Source: Hydractinia symbiolongicarpus
Lineage: Eukaryota > Cnidaria > Hydrozoa > Anthoathecata > Hydractiniidae
Assembly: GCF_029227915.1 (NCBI RefSeq)
Contig: NC_079885.1
Location: forward strand, 22,631,001-22,695,000
Direction of reading: 5' to 3'
DNA length: 64,000 nt
Shown: positions 1 through 13,057 of the stretch, one piece after another
Layout: each line of letters opens with the position of its first letter
Position numbering within the stretch: the first letter of the stretch is position 1
The notes under the pieces: model-generated
Database searches by the model: none
The model's input: the letters and a program-made list of their open reading frames with translations, nothing else
What the model was told of the DNA's origin: nothing
Position numbers and translations under genes: made by a program

Positions 1-837
1 CAGGCTCAAGCCTATCAATGAGGGGGAGAGCGATAGCGATTGCTCACGCAAAGACTTGCCCAATTCTAAGAAATGAGAAACTAGCTGAGCCATAAATTCC
101 AATCTCACAAAATTTTGTCTGGTTGAGCAATATCAATTCATCTCACTAGAAAATCAATATTATCTTTCTTATTAATTTGCATTAAAAAAAAACCAAAAAA
201 TATATAAAAAAGAGAAGATAAAATACATAAAAAAGATTTTGTAATAAAATATGTTCTTTTAAACTTTTTTATTTATTGAGATTACTCGCCCAGTCTAAAT
301 TATTTTAACTTTGGGGGAGCCATTTATTGGTGCTATTTTCTTATTGATTGGCTTGCAGGCTGCCTCCAGTATGGAAGATGACGTAATTGCCTCTATCCAT
401 TAAAAAATGTCAAAACATGCTGCAAATAATTTTAGGTCTATCAGCCTGAAGTTCTTGAGGCTTAACAACAAAATCATGCTATTTATGACAATCAGTATTC
501 TTAATACACCAAATCAACATGGATTTGTTCTTAAAAAGTCATGTTTTAGTATTTTAGTAATCATGCTGCCAAATGTAAGGTACTTGAACATGTAGGACGC
601 ACAAACGAAAAGATCATAATGCGAAATACCTGATTATGATAATGGAAAAATAAAACTTGACAAATTAGACAAGACAAAGATCTAGGTATCATTCTTAATT
701 ATTTACTAAGGTTCTCCAGTCCATTAATCAAAAGTGAAAAATAAGTTAAAAAAATAACATAAAGTTTAAAGTTGTAAGAAAAATAGAAAGAATTTCTAGG
801 TCATACACACTAGAATAAATAATATGTATAAAATATA
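1..837. other. AT-rich non-coding flank, no gene seen
   Basis: I see no convincing coding exon here. The missing first exon of the V-ATPase d gene (about 44 N-terminal residues in the animal family) was looked for and not found, so it probably lies upstream of the window. The stretch near 280-290 contains an ACTCGCCCA-type motif also seen inside the SINE at 838-1073, so part of this flank may be old SINE tail. Confidence 0.4.
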
Positions 838-1073
838 CATGGCTTGACATGGCTTAGATAAGGAGTCCTAGAGTACCTAATACTTGTTTTGAGCTACGCA
901 GATCCAATTAGGACAACTCCCTGCAACATCCCCAATTTTCTTTACATGGCTTGGGTTAACCCGGGGCTTTAGTAATATTTACTCGCCCATATTGAATCGC
1001 CACCAAGAGGGATTGACCCCTGGTCTCACGCACAAAGTGGGAGAGTTATAACCACCAAGCTATGAGGCCACCA
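838..1073 (-). repeat. tRNA-derived SINE (minus strand)
   Basis: Read on the minus strand from 1072, the sequence begins like a tRNA gene. It has a pol III A-box-like TAGCTTGGTGG and, about 45 nt later, a B-box-like GGTCAATCCC, followed near 1001 by a GGTGGC that echoes the start. A non-tRNA body then follows down to about 838. A tRNA-like head with A and B boxes plus an unrelated tail is the standard structure of a SINE. The 3' limit is approximate. Confidence 0.55.
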
Positions 1074-1717
1074 TATGATAAACTGCTAACGTAATTGTGT
1101 ATACATATATAACCTGACTTCACCTGCTTTATATTTGGTAGGGCTGGTTTGGTTACAGCATTATCATTTTCTGCTAGTCAAGAAGAAAATTTAAGGACAA
1201 CCTAAATATTTAAAGCAGTAAAAGATGGATCTTTTATCCTGGTTATTGTTCTTTTGTGCATTTGTATACTTTCTAAGACTTTAAGTCATCCATAAACAAA
1301 CTCCTAAGATTGGGGAAAGGGTTTTAATGCTACAGATGAGTTAAAATGAGGGATGGATCACTGGGGATGTCACCTTTTTCAGTCGCTGCTTGAAAATATC
1401 ATATCCACTTGTGTATTACAAACTATTTCCATATTAAGAAATGAATACTGCAGAAAGTAAATTTTTCTCTTAAAAACAATCCCAATTCAGAAAATGTTCC
1501 CTCTTCACACACATAAATTTATGGGGCAAACAAATATTTAAATTATGAAAAATTAAATCCCAATAATTTTTTTTAAATAAAAGCTATTGAGGGGAAAAAA
1601 CCTCATCAAAATTAATTAGGAGGTCTATTGTTTTTATATTTCACAAAATAGTTGGTTTAGCTTGAAGATTTTTTAAAATCCATACTCATTATTTAACCTT
1701 TTTTAACCTTGCTTTAG

Positions 1718-4700
1718 ATTTGAAGTTGCATCTGCAAAGCACAGACTATGGCAACTTCTTAGCTAATGAAGCCGGCCCTCTCACTGTATCTGTTATTGAT
1801 GAAAAACTTCGGGAAAAATTGGTAGTTGAATTCAATCATTTAAGGAACCAGGCAGTGGAACCTCTAGCAACATTTATGGATTTTATTACGTAAGTGCCTC
1901 GGTTTTTAACTCATCATATAATTTTTATTAATTATTGTTCCCTTTTTTGCTTCGTTGTAAAGTAGGTTAAATTAAACAAAAGTTAGAGAAAGAGATTACT
2001 GATGCGTCCGTGTTAACCTCAAATCGCATCGTAATTAATACCTTCTGGTATCATTTGTCTTTTAGTTACAGTTACATGATTGATAATATTATACTACTTA
2101 TTACTGGTACGTTACATCAGCGATCAATAGCAGAACTCATCCCGAAATGTCATCCACTTGGAAAGTTCCCAGAAATGGCATCAATCAATATTGCATCAAC
2201 ACCAGCAGAACTGTACAATGCTGTACTTGTGGATACACCTCTTGGTAAGACGAATCAATTTATTCTTGTTGGAATAGAGTTTTTTTATCTCAAATGTGAG
2301 TGGAATGTATTGTTCTGTATCATCTTTTAAAATTAAAAAAAAAACAGGAAATTGTGCACTTCCAAAGAGAGAAAAAAGTATTTTTCCTGTATATTAACAA
2401 ATTTTCTTTTAAGACATTCATAATCAATTTTAAACATGTGTGTCTCAGTGTGTATTTTCTGCTCAATATGAGTTTATGTTGTTTGTTCCATAGTTGGTGA
2501 GTCCATTTTGCATTAAATTTGGTCTGGAAAAGCTGGCGAAATTTATAGTTTTTACTAATAAAAGGTTGGAAAAGCTGGGAATGATTTGCAAATAGCATTG
2601 TTTTATTTTACCATATGTTCCTGCACTTTTTCACAATTTACTGTTGTTGACTACCATTTAAGCTATGCAAAGTTAAGAAATTTCTAAGCCAAACTACTTG
2701 TCAATTATATCACACTATAATATAATATAAATTTGAATTTTAACCCTTCCCGTCCCGTTCCCGGACTAGTCCAGGATATTGCTGCGCTAAAATAATCCCG
2801 ATCCCGGACAGGTGCGGGATTTCGCTAGGATAGCGATGAGGATGTAGTAGCAAGTGATATCCAATTAACAGATTATTTGGTCAGAGTGATAGTGAAGACG
2901 AAGATTTTTTGGGATTTTCTGATGGTGGGGAAGAATGTGTTGATGAAAGTTCAACTGATAATGATGAATTGGCAGAACCTAGTTGGAACTCTCCTGGTTG
3001 GAACTCTCCTGGTTGGAACTTGGGGCAATGGAAATCTGGTGACAAGAAGTTGCAAGAGTTGCCCCATTCTGCTGCAAATCCTCGAATAAATGTTGATATT
3101 CCTGAGGATGCCGACGAACTTTATTTTTTCAAACTGTTTATCACCAATGAAATTATTTATGATATAACTACTGAAACTAATTTCTATGCTCATGAATTTC
3201 TTTAAAAAGCTGGTGATGGTCTTTCTCCCTCTTCAGACCTGGCTAGATGGCCTGTAAATGGAATCTCTACTAAAAAAATGTCAAGCTTCTTGGCTTTGAC
3301 TTTTTATTTTGGCATAGTAAAAAAAGATTTACTAAAGTCTTATTGGTCAATAGACACTACTATTTCTACTCCATTTCCAAGAACTGTCATGTCAAGAATG
3401 GATGCTTTATCATAATTATAAAGATTTCATTGGTAAATATATTCAAATGATGTCTGAATAGAGAACTGAGAAACCGATAACGTTTTAGTATATACATTAT
3501 GTTTTATATATCTCAAAATTATGTTTTATATATTTGATAAGAAGTTCCTCTTACATTCCTTTTATTTGCTGGTGTAAAGCACTAACTAAGCATAGGTTGT
3601 GGTCCGATAAGCACAATCTAAGCATGGCTAATAGACGGATTGCCAACTTTCCTTTTATATACTTACAATTCTTACTGAATTGTCTATTACCGGAGTCGAA
3701 CCGGGACTTAGATAATGCTTTATGGCCATTTTTAAAAAAAAGAGAAATAACTTACATGCATTTTAAACATAGTATATGCTTTAAATTAGTTGTTAAGGTT
3801 TATTTTAGACTAATATTATGAAATTTACGAAAAATGTGTTTTTTTACTAAGAACGCCTGGGATCAGGGACATAATGTGTTAAAAAATGCCTGGGGCGGGA
3901 AGGGTTAATGACTTCTTCTCATCTGAAAGATTGGCTTTCTATAATAAAGAACCACCTTAAGGACAAGTTGTGACTACAATCTTTAAAACCTAAAAAGATA
4001 AAAAGATAAAACCAGGAGTTTGGACAGTTCTTCCATTTCAAAAATTAAGTTTTTTTTGTTAGATTTACCTTGTACATTTGACTACTAGCATCTAGTATTT
4101 CAGCAATTCTGCAATTTAAACGTTATCCTCACCATTCTTATCTGTTTTTTCTTATACCTTTTGACCATAAATTTTGTTTTCTATCATTGCTTATTTTTTC
4201 TGTAAATTCCCAGGGATTTTGTTTTAATTTTAGTTTTCTTGCCACTGGAAGAGTAAGGTTAGGGAAAATTACCCTAAGTTGCCAAAAAATTTGTGTGATC
4301 AAAATAGTGATTGTTTTTTTCAATAGTTTCACTCATCCAAATGAACATAATTAATTCTCATACTATTTATTTAAGAGAATGAGACGCTTGTTGCCATGGT
4401 CGCTTTGTGCTCATTAGTAAATTCAAATTCGAAGTTTACTATCACATATTTATTTGTTTTTGCTTCCGGGAGAAATTGTATTTTGCCATAATCCAAGAAA
4501 GCTACAAAACTACATTATTTTCAAACTAAATCTTAAGTATTTTTATTTCTCAAGATGATCTTAGTATGCTAGTCATATCCATAGATTCGTCTGTCCTATA
4601 TATATATTCTGATCCTGAGATTTTCACCTACTATGCATATCTCAGGCCATAGATATCTCAGGCCATGCATATCTCAGGCCATGCATATCTCAGGCCATGC

Positions 4701-7700
4701 ATATCTCAGGCCATGCTATTTGGTGCATTCTTAACACAGAGTAGCAATTGAGCTATCATTTTGAACAACATATGTTGAATATTGTAGACATGGTTGATGT
4801 ACAAATTTGATTCCAAACTATTAACCTCCTAACTTTCTTCTCCAAATCATGTGCATAGTTGTCATAACATGGAGCAATTTTTGGTTCATTTGGTATGCAA
4901 AAGGCCTAAGTAGATTTTTTGCTTAAAATTTAAATTTTTTATTATCTTTCAGCTGATTTTTTCAATGACTGTATATCAGAACAGGACTTGGATGAAATGA
5001 ATATTGAAATAATTAGAAACTCTCTGTATAAGGTATGTTATAGCTGTTTATTTACACAATAATTTAATTTCTGTAGCGAAGCGTATGTAGTGAATGTTTT
5101 GAATTACCCTGCGAATCTATATACTGAAATGCCACGGTTTTTCGAACAGACACGATTTCAGTAGTAATGTCAGTTGTTGTTCTTTTCCAGTTGAGAGCAA
5201 GATGACCAACATTTTTAATTGTGATTCATATTAGCTTTTAGAGCAATATCATTTGATAAAATGTTAAAAGGCCCTTCACCTTGAATAAAACTTGCAGTAA
5301 AGTTAAAGTAAAAGTTTAGGAAATTGTTTGTTGTTACGATGCGTCTTGAAAAACCTTATTTTTTAGCTATTCAGATGCGCAGAAGAAACATCTTTACATA
5401 AACATTTTTACTTATTTTCAATTGTAGAGTACACCTCACCAAATAACGCAATAAAAATGTTGTATTCCTTAATTATTATTATTTGTTGCTGATGAGTTAC
5501 TTTTCCAGACAATATTTCAAATGCACACTACTCGTATTCAGCGGTTTTGCTTTCGTTTTGCATAAATCTAATAAAATATGTTTATTCAAAGAGGATAACT
5601 TCCACTTTTTAAAATGTCACCATCCTTTAAATGCATCACATATTTCTCTATTTTCTTGTCAAATTTTGCAACCTTTTTGAAAACACAGCTGAAAACATGC
5701 TTGCAAAATGTGATAGACAGGTATAGCCTTTTGCTCTATCTGGGCGTAGCTTTTCTTATGCAGGTGGTCGATTCAGAGGTTTCCTCACTTTCTGGGCTCC
5801 TGATGATCATATTTTTTTTGAAAAAAAATTTTGTGCTTTGGAGAAGGGAAAGTTTTTGAATTTTAAAAACACCTAACCTCCATGTAAGAGTGTTATATGA
5901 TGTTAAATTAGTTGTTTTTTCTTTCAAACATGTTTATCTACGTTGTTGGATTTGGTGGTTACCAAGGGGTTGTTAAAGCACTTAAAAAAATGCACTGCTT
6001 TGTTTAAGTTTTGTGTTGTGATCTTTTATGTTTAGTATAATGGTTGTCTTTTTTTGTCATATATAGTCCTACTTGGAGTCATTTTCAAAATTTTGTGATG
6101 GTTTGGGTGGATCAAACGCAGATGTAATGTCATCCATTTTACAGGTTTGTTTTCCTTTTTCTTTCTTTTTTTGCAATTTCTTGCCCTGCTTATTTCAACG
6201 AAATGGTTAATAAAAAACTTGGAGAACTGGTCTTTTAATTTTTTAATTTCGCCAAAATTTCTGGAAAGATGAATGGCTTTAAATGCTGTAAAGCATCTCT
6301 TGAGGCAACCCCCCCCCCAAAAAAAAATTCACTGTTGGCAGTGAATTCCTGAGTCCTGTAATTAAAGTAAAAATACCAATAAGTGCCAGCTGTTGTATAA
6401 TCTCAACCTTATGTTTCTTAAAATCATTTTTCTTATAAATTTCAATATTAAGTATCTTACTGCGGCTAATGTTTGCTGAACTAGGTCTCAGAGATAATGG
6501 TAGGCAAGATTGCTAAACGATTTGTTTATTTTTTAACACACAATCACATATTAAGCTGTTAAGATTCCTGCAAATTGATACAAAATTTAAGAGCAAGAAT
6601 ATTTTAAATTGAATCATAACTTTTTTTATTGCATTGTACTTAATAAAAATCAGTGCGCATCTCACTGCTTCTTTTACATTGCATGCAAATTAATTAATAC
6701 GGTACTGAAAATAATTGTCACCGAAAAAGAAGAAACGATGCCAGAATATTAACAAGTGCATATTTTGTTATTAAATATTGGGAGTATTTTTTGTTTGCAT
6801 ATTTCATAACGCATGTAAACAGAAAGAAGTAGAGGAAGCAATACAAATTCTATATTTAATGTATTCTTGCTTTCGTTTGCAGTTTGAAGCTGACAGGAGA
6901 GCTATCATGATCACCATCAATTCATTTGGTACTGAACTTAATAAAGACGATCGTGCAAAATTATTCCCCAAATGTGGAAAGCTTTATCCTGATGGCCTCG
7001 CAAGACTTGCAAAAGCTGATGATTATGACCAAGTGAGACAAGTTGCTGACTGTTATGCGGTAAGCGAGACGTTGTGTCAGAATACTTTTAAGATGTTGTT
7101 TTTAAAAAATAAAGCGATCCTCCCCCAGGTTTATATTTTAATAAAAAATCTATATAATAGTCGTTGTCGCTTTTGTGAAGCACACACAAAATCTTGAAGC
7201 TACAAATAACAACTGCAAGATATTTTTATTTCAAAGGACATCCCCCACATAATCACATTAAGAGATTCCCATTAATTTTCGATGTTTCAGGTCCTGAGTT
7301 AGGGCAGATTTGAAATCATCCAAAACTCTCTTGAAGAGATTTACGGCGTTGAAGTAATAATCTCTCATAATAATGCATACTTTGAAAATAACCAACAATG
7401 GCCTTAGAATCATTTAGAATCAATTAGAATTAATTAACTTTATTAACTGTGGATATTAGATATGGATAGTGGTGCACATTTCTGAATTTTATGGTTGAAA
7501 GAAAATGGGTTTTTATCGGTTTATATTGACAATATTATCCTAATTGTTAAGAATGCAATCTAGATAAGTCTAAATAATAAATAAATAATAATTTAAAAAA
7601 ATAGTGTGTAAAGTGATTATTTCAGTTTAAAATTTAGCTAATAGACAAATTTTTTGATGATACCCCTACCAACGAAATAGATACCCCCAGAAAACTACAA

Positions 7701-10700
7701 AATTTATTGGAATTTTTTTGACCATGATAAGTTGTGTAGAATGTTTAGAAAAGTCGATGAGTTCTAAAAAAAACAGATGGGAGGGGGCTAATGTTATTCT
7801 GCCCTTCCCCCAACATATAATAGGGTTAAAAATAAATTTTTTCTTAAAAAAAAAGATATAAACGTTTGAGTGGACACCATGCTTATGTGAGAACACTTGA
7901 AACAGGAAATTATCCACATTAGTGCGTGTGATTTTTAATTATAAAAACAGCGAAAGGTCAAAAAAGTCTGTCTTAGCAGTAATAGAAGGACTGGTGGCGG
8001 TGAATGGTTATTTTCGACACAAGCATTTTTTCGTTTTTAGTGGTCTATGGAAAATGTGACAAACGTCAAAATATAGTTTCTACTTAAATACTTGTCTTGA
8101 TAGCCCAACAATTTTATAAGTATTTTAGCCTCTGTTATACTGATTGTATGAAGAGAATTATTGCGACATTATACTCAAATCCACCGTCACAATAAAAAAC
8201 TTGCGTCACATCAAAAGTCACATTAGAGTTCAAAGTACACACATGTCAGTTAATTAGTAGAAACCAGCCCCTACTATTATAATTAAAATAACCGCAAGAA
8301 ATTTTGAATGTTATCTGCTTTAGTAAGGAAAAAAAGTTCTAAGAATTGATTCATTATTTTTCAGAGTTCAAACATTTTAATTCCCACACAGAAGTAAAAT
8401 ATTTACATAGAAACCAGGTCCGTGACGACAATGCGCGACGGAAATAAATAAGTTTTATATCTTTCATGGGGAGCCGAGTGATACAATCATTTTTATGTAA
8501 GCTTATAATAGATACATTCTAAGCGTGTAGCATGCTACCCGTTTAATAATTACTTGACAATTAACGTATTACCACGCTTCAGTGATTTCCTTGCTAATAA
8601 ATTAATGATGCAGCCATTTTGTTTTGCGGCAGTTATGTGATGTTTGAGCTTTGCGTCGCTTGTATATTAAAAATCATTTAGAAGTATTTTTGGTTGTTAT
8701 AAAGTTTGTTTCACAAGAAGAGGGAGTCGAATTTCAAACACTGTGCTTCATCCTTTCTTTTTATGTCATCTGAATTACTGAGACAACAAGTTTTTTGTTT
8801 TTGTTCGAAAGTTTTTTGTCAATTTTTAATTTTACCACGTTGCAGATTTACAGAGCGTTTCATAGGTTACGAAAACTTCCCAAAGATTTAAGCTAACTTT
8901 AGGCTACAGTTACACTGTGAATTTCGTGTGTTTTAAATATACATCAATGTTTTTTTGTTAGATTGTTAGTAATAAATTCTCAACCTAACATCGATTCGCA
9001 AGCTTTGAAAACGCTTTGTGGTATATTGGTTTACTTATAAGAGCTCCTGCGTCATAGGCTGGTGAATTAAAACGGAAATTGTGTTTGGTGACAGGCGTTA
9101 ACTTGTCACGCCTGAAAAGTACTTTGAACAAAGAGGTGCACGCTATTGGCTCGTATAACAGCTAACATAGTACAAAATAGACGGAGTAGGAATAGGTCAT
9201 TGGTAGATTCAGCTTCAAAATGGTTGCTTTGAATTTTAACATCAAGGATTCAAGTTGGAATGATATATTTTTGTGGATTTGTGTTTTTCTATCTGTTTTC
9301 ACGTCGAATATGTTGGTGCTTACCGCCGTTTTATCTGTTTTGTCGTAATAAATTTTTGTTGGTGTTTCTTGTGCATTTTTTGTGGTAGGTAGACAGAATA
9401 CTTACATTTTATGGGAAAGTCCCATGGTACGAGGAAAAAGGACATTCAAAAAAGTGTTACCGAGTGCTTTATGGTTACACCTTTTTTAGCCTGTTCTGTG
9501 CTGCGTTAGAGTCAACTAACTAAAGCTTTTTTCGTGACTTCACTCTCGATGTCGGCTTTCTGATTAGACTTAAAAAAAAACGCGAGTGACTCCAGAAATC
9601 TTAGAATTCATAGAAATCATTCATAGAAATCTTGAAAGAAAAAGTTAGGTTCAATATACAGGTTAAGAAACAGAGTCTTCTCTTAGGAAACCTGGAAAAA
9701 ATTAGGAAATATGGTCATTTATATCGGGAAGGAGAGAAGACAGGAAGTATTCAGGTTTCCAACAGACATTTATTACTTTCGCTTCATTTGTATCACTAAT
9801 GACCACGACGAGCGAGTATGCGAGAAGCTATTCGTATTTACTTCTTGTTTAATTTTTTAAATTTATCAAAAAGGTCGAAAATTTTCAGTAAATCTCTGAC
9901 TAAACTCCTTAAAGATCCTAAACGTTGTAGAAGTTATAATTACTGTATGGCGTTGATATAAATTATTGTATATGTCAGTTATAAAGAAATCTTCGCGGAA
10001 AAAGCGAGTTTGTTTTCGTGATTTTGAGAATACGCCTAATCGGCAAGGTTTATTAACATAATGGCAACATAACATAACAAAACAATGTTAACAACATTAC
10101 CATATCAACAACATTACCATATCAACAACTATACCATATCAACAACATTACCATATCAACAACTTTACCATATCAACAACATTACCATAACAACAACATT
10201 ACCATAACAACAACATTACCATATCAACAACATTACCATAACAACAACATTACCATAACAACAACATTACCATAACAACAACATTACCATACAACATAAC
10301 AATAACATAACATAGTTATAGTCGGAGGGGAGGAAGAACCAATCGTTAGGATGGAATCCCCAACTTCCCACAACTTACTACTTATTATGAAAAAAATGTG
10401 AACATCAAAGTTTATTATCTTAATCCCGCGCGAATACTCTCCCCTCCCCTCCCCCTTAAGTATTTCTTATCTACCGTTATTAGTAAATTTACTCTAAAAA
10501 GTTTGCGCTTCTTTAGCTAAACATAACATTTCGTACTTTTTTCAGAATTATCAAGTGTTGTTTGAAGGGACTGGTGTCAATCCTGGTGATAAAACACTCG
10601 AAGATAAATTCTTTGAATACGAGGTAACCGTATGTTTGTATTGTGGCAGTGGTGAAATATGTACAGGAAAGGGGGGTCTACTGACCAGGTAGCTGCAGTT

Positions 10701-11585
10701 AGTGGTATGCATCAAGGAGATCTCTTTTTTAATTCAGATAAAAAAAACGCATCTTGATTTTTTATTTTACGGCAAGACGCATGTCCAAGCTTAACATAAT
10801 AAGAAAAGCTTTAGATCTAAGTTAAGAATCCTTTATACATTCAATTACCAACGCAAGTAGTTTTAACCCTTAAAGAACGGCCCGGTTTTTGAAAGGATCT
10901 TTTTCAGTCAACAAATAATCAGCTTCTTGAAATTTAAGTGGCTAAGCACAAGACCAAGACGGTTCATGTTGGGTACTGTTGGATAGGCCAATAAATACAT
11001 CGTCTTCTCAAACATGAAGAGCACTTCACGGCAGCGTAGTCATCAGGAGTTATGTCTGTTTAACTGAGGGGATGGTTTGTCTAATTTCGCCAGATATTTG
11101 CATTACCCGTCCTTTGAGGTTAAGAATATAATGTTCTGGGCACATCAACCATACAGAAAATGATAAGTTTTAAAGCACTGTTTTTCTTCCTTGTGTGTTT
11201 ATCTATGGTTCGCCACTGCCAGCCTAAGAATTAACATTTTGAGCTCTAGGTATGATTGGCTGTTGGTGACAATACGCCCATGTTGAAAAAAAATGACTAT
11301 TATACTATTAAAAAATTACTAACTTTCGAAAAAGCGTAAATCATGAAATTTTCGGGCACATAACAATTGGTGGCTCGAAAAAAAAAAAATTTTTGATTGA
11401 CAATGTATTGTTTATTGCAGGTGAAGTTAAACGTGAACGCGTTCATGCAGCAGTTTCACTTTGGTGTGTTTTACGCTTACGTTAAATTGAAAGAACAGGA
11501 GTGTCGTAACATCGTGTGGATTGCGGAGTGCATCTCGCAACGTAATAAATCCAAAATCGATAACTACATTAATATTTTTGAATAA
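1718..11585 (+). CDS. ATP6V0D1: V-type proton ATPase subunit d (V0 sector), 5' partial
   Basis: Subunit d is the cytoplasmic cap of the membrane V0 ring and couples the V1 rotor to the c-ring in the proton pump of endomembranes. Exons: 1718-1889, 2066-2244, 4953-5032, 6067-6144, 6883-7059, 10546-10623 and 11421-11585; all splices are GT..AG and in phase. The joined protein reads co-linearly with animal subunit d: [20 protein letters not shown] at the start, [59 protein letters not shown], and [20 protein letters not shown] with IDNYINIFE at the C-terminus. About 309 residues are present; the family is about 350, so only the first exon is missing (outside the window; the first codon here is split with it). 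Introns reach 3.5 kb and hold transposon debris. Identity is near certain; the animal d1/d2 distinction cannot be made. Confidence 0.96.
2858..3415 (+). pseudogene. piggyBac transposase, N-terminal remnant
   Basis: One reading frame resembles the N-terminus of DDE_Tnp_1_7 (piggyBac) transposases. It opens with an acidic stretch ([17 protein letters not shown]), then [20 protein letters not shown], then [36 protein letters not shown] and [15 protein letters not shown]. The frame is broken by a TAA at 3203-3205 and ends at 3413-3415, before any of the catalytic aspartates. A short tandem SPGWN duplication lies near 2990-3020. This is a dead transposase fragment and cannot move by itself. Confidence 0.75.
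3680..3712 (-). repeat. tRNA T-arm-like fragment inside the piggyBac remnant
   Basis: On the minus strand the sequence CCCGGTTCGACTCCGG forms a T-arm with a good pol III B box (GGTTCGACTCC). No A box or acceptor stem lies at the right distance, so this is a truncated tRNA or SINE piece, not a tRNA gene. It may mark a SINE inserted into the piggyBac element. Confidence 0.3.
4633..4714 (+). repeat. 16-nt tandem repeat (about 5 copies)
   Basis: The unit ATGCATATCTCAGGCC repeats head to tail about five times, with one copy altered to ATAGATATCTCAGGCC. It lies in the intron 2245-4952 of the V-ATPase d gene. It is a simple minisatellite with no visible function. Confidence 0.85.
10090..10294 (+). 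repeat. 17-nt tandem repeat (about 12 copies)
   Basis: The unit AACAACATTACCATATC repeats about twelve times in direct contact, with ATATC/ATAAC variants and occasional ACTATA or ACTTTA changes. There are no spacers, so it is a minisatellite and not a CRISPR array. It lies in the intron 7060-10545 of the V-ATPase d gene. Confidence 0.9.
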
Positions 11586-11863
11586 ATTTACTAGCCTCGG
11601 CTTTGTATATCACATTTAATATTAACTAGACTGCGAACCACTCTGTTTCTTATTATAACAAAACTTAAATCCTCTAGCTAGAGTATTATGCAATCCTATG
11701 GTTTGTTCTTTCTTAGTAAAACGATCTTAAAATGATATAAAGTCACGTGAGTTTAGCTTAATAACTTAATATCACGTGTTTGTTATTTTTTTATTTTTAC
11801 ATAAATTTCCCGCGTAATATGAAAAATTAATTTGAATTTTATAATGTTTTTGTTTAGCCATTG

Positions 11864-11869
11864 AATAAA
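11864..11869 (+). terminator. Candidate polyadenylation signal of V-ATPase d
   Basis: AATAAA lies 279 nt after the stop codon in an AT-rich 3' region. Another AATAAA overlaps the stop codon itself at about 11581, and a third lies near 12195. Which one is used cannot be decided from sequence. Confidence 0.35.
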
Positions 11870-12614
11870 GAGCTGTTTAGATGTTTGTATAAGAAAAGAG
11901 ATTCGTAACTTTCTTCTGTCGTTCTGTTAGAAAAACGAGTTTACATTTTTTGGTTGGTTTTGTTAGGTTTCTCCTTTTCACTATACACACACGACTGAAA
12001 AATTATTGAAATTTATTTTAACTGAAGCCTAACTTCCACCGAGTAGCAACCTAGCCACGGAGGTATATTCGTGATGGCTGTCCAAAAAAAAATAATTTGG
12101 TGGAAGATTGTCTCCAGTTATGCAGTGCAATTATTTTTTATAATGTATTTAATTTAAGAATATATATCGACAAGTCTCCTGCATCTTTTGCAATGAAATA
12201 AAGGATGTTGCATTTGATTATGCCTTGTTTATTAGTAAAGGTCTCTGCGTGGGAGAACTGCACAGATATGTGCATAAAACCGCAATTATTTAAACTGTAA
12301 ATGCCCCTTATAATGTAAGTTAATGGGTCTTTTATAGAAGTTGTTAGCTAAAAGATTTTTTCTGCGGCAAACTGGCATTTTTGGCATATTCCCTGGTGGT
12401 TCCAGATATCCATCGAGCGTTCTTACATGCAGAAGTTGTACTTTGCGAAAGAGTGAACTTCTGTTTAAAACACACTGATTCGAGCAAATTTCGTAACAGT
12501 ACACGAGATGTGACCAACATTGTGCCCAGTGCGTATGAGTACTTTTTACTACCGGTCGGAGATCATGGTCAATGATTTTGTATTTCTCATGATAACAGAC
12601 TTGTTAAAGCATAT

Positions 12615-12694
12615 CAACCTCGTCCTCGGACTTGTTAGGCTTTTTATATCTAGACAGGCTAAAAAAAGTCTATCATGTCCTGGGGACAAGGTTG
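12615..12694. repeat. MITE-like element, CAACCTCGTCC family, copy 1
   Basis: The 80-bp segment begins CAACCTCGTCCTCGG and ends CCTGGGGACAAGGTTG, so its ends are inverted repeats of each other (about 15 bp, imperfect). The same end sequence recurs at 12754, 16392 and 17613. Short non-coding elements with shared inverted ends are typical of MITEs. Confidence 0.5.
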
Positions 12695-12753
12695 GAAGCA
12701 AAGCCGAGGGTTTTTAGTAGAGGGTAGTTACTTCGATAGATGTCGGTGAACTT

Positions 12754-12805
12754 CAACCTCGTCCCTAGGGTCTTGTGGCCCCTGAGTGGCCACGAGAAAC
12801 GAGGT
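12754..12805. repeat. MITE-like element, CAACCTCGTCC family, copy 2 (truncated)
   Basis: Begins CAACCTCGTCCCTAGGGTC and continues with TTGTGGCC, the same type of sequence as the start of the copy at 16392. It ends in AACGAGGT, a decayed form of the inverted end. Confidence 0.4.
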
Positions 12806-13057
12806 AGAGTAAACTTGTTCCTACATTTGCCAGCATTAAACTATCGAAGCAACCGCTGCAGTGTGCTTTACAGTGAGCACAGAATCATTTGCAGATAACC
12901 TTCTTTCCAGGTCTTCTTTTTACAATCACCAAAACAAATGATAGCTTTGTTTGGTTTGTCAACAACTCAAGTTCACCAGTCCTTAGAATACTGCATTTCG
13001 TGTGTCCGTAGCACAACATTTTTTACTTTAGGACAGTTAGACAGAGTATGGTTATTA

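Larger units (their letters stand above)
2744..3904 (+). mobile_element. Decayed piggyBac-type element in a V-ATPase d intron
   Basis: The element is flanked by TTAA at 2740-2743 and 3905-3908, the duplicated target site used by piggyBac. Its ends are inverted: CCCTTCCCGTCCC on the left, and CCCTTCCCGCCCC when the right end is reverse-complemented. Inside is the N-terminal part of a piggyBac transposase (separate entry). At 1161 bp it is far shorter than an autonomous element and the catalytic core is absent. It lies in the intron 2245-4952 in the same orientation as the host gene. Confidence 0.8.

Noticed and set aside
407-595. 62-residue open frame near the left edge
   Set aside because: Composition looks random, no domain, no splice context and no link to V-ATPase d.
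3680-3712. Functional tRNA gene on the minus strand
   Set aside because: A T-arm is present but there is no A box or acceptor stem at the right distance.
5483-5927. Several overlapping open frames on both strands in a V-ATPase d intron
   Set aside because: They overlap each other and lie between two well-supported exons; none shows a domain or conserved pattern.
10090-10294. CRISPR-like appearance of the 17-nt repeat
   Set aside because: The copies touch each other without spacers, and the genome is eukaryotic.
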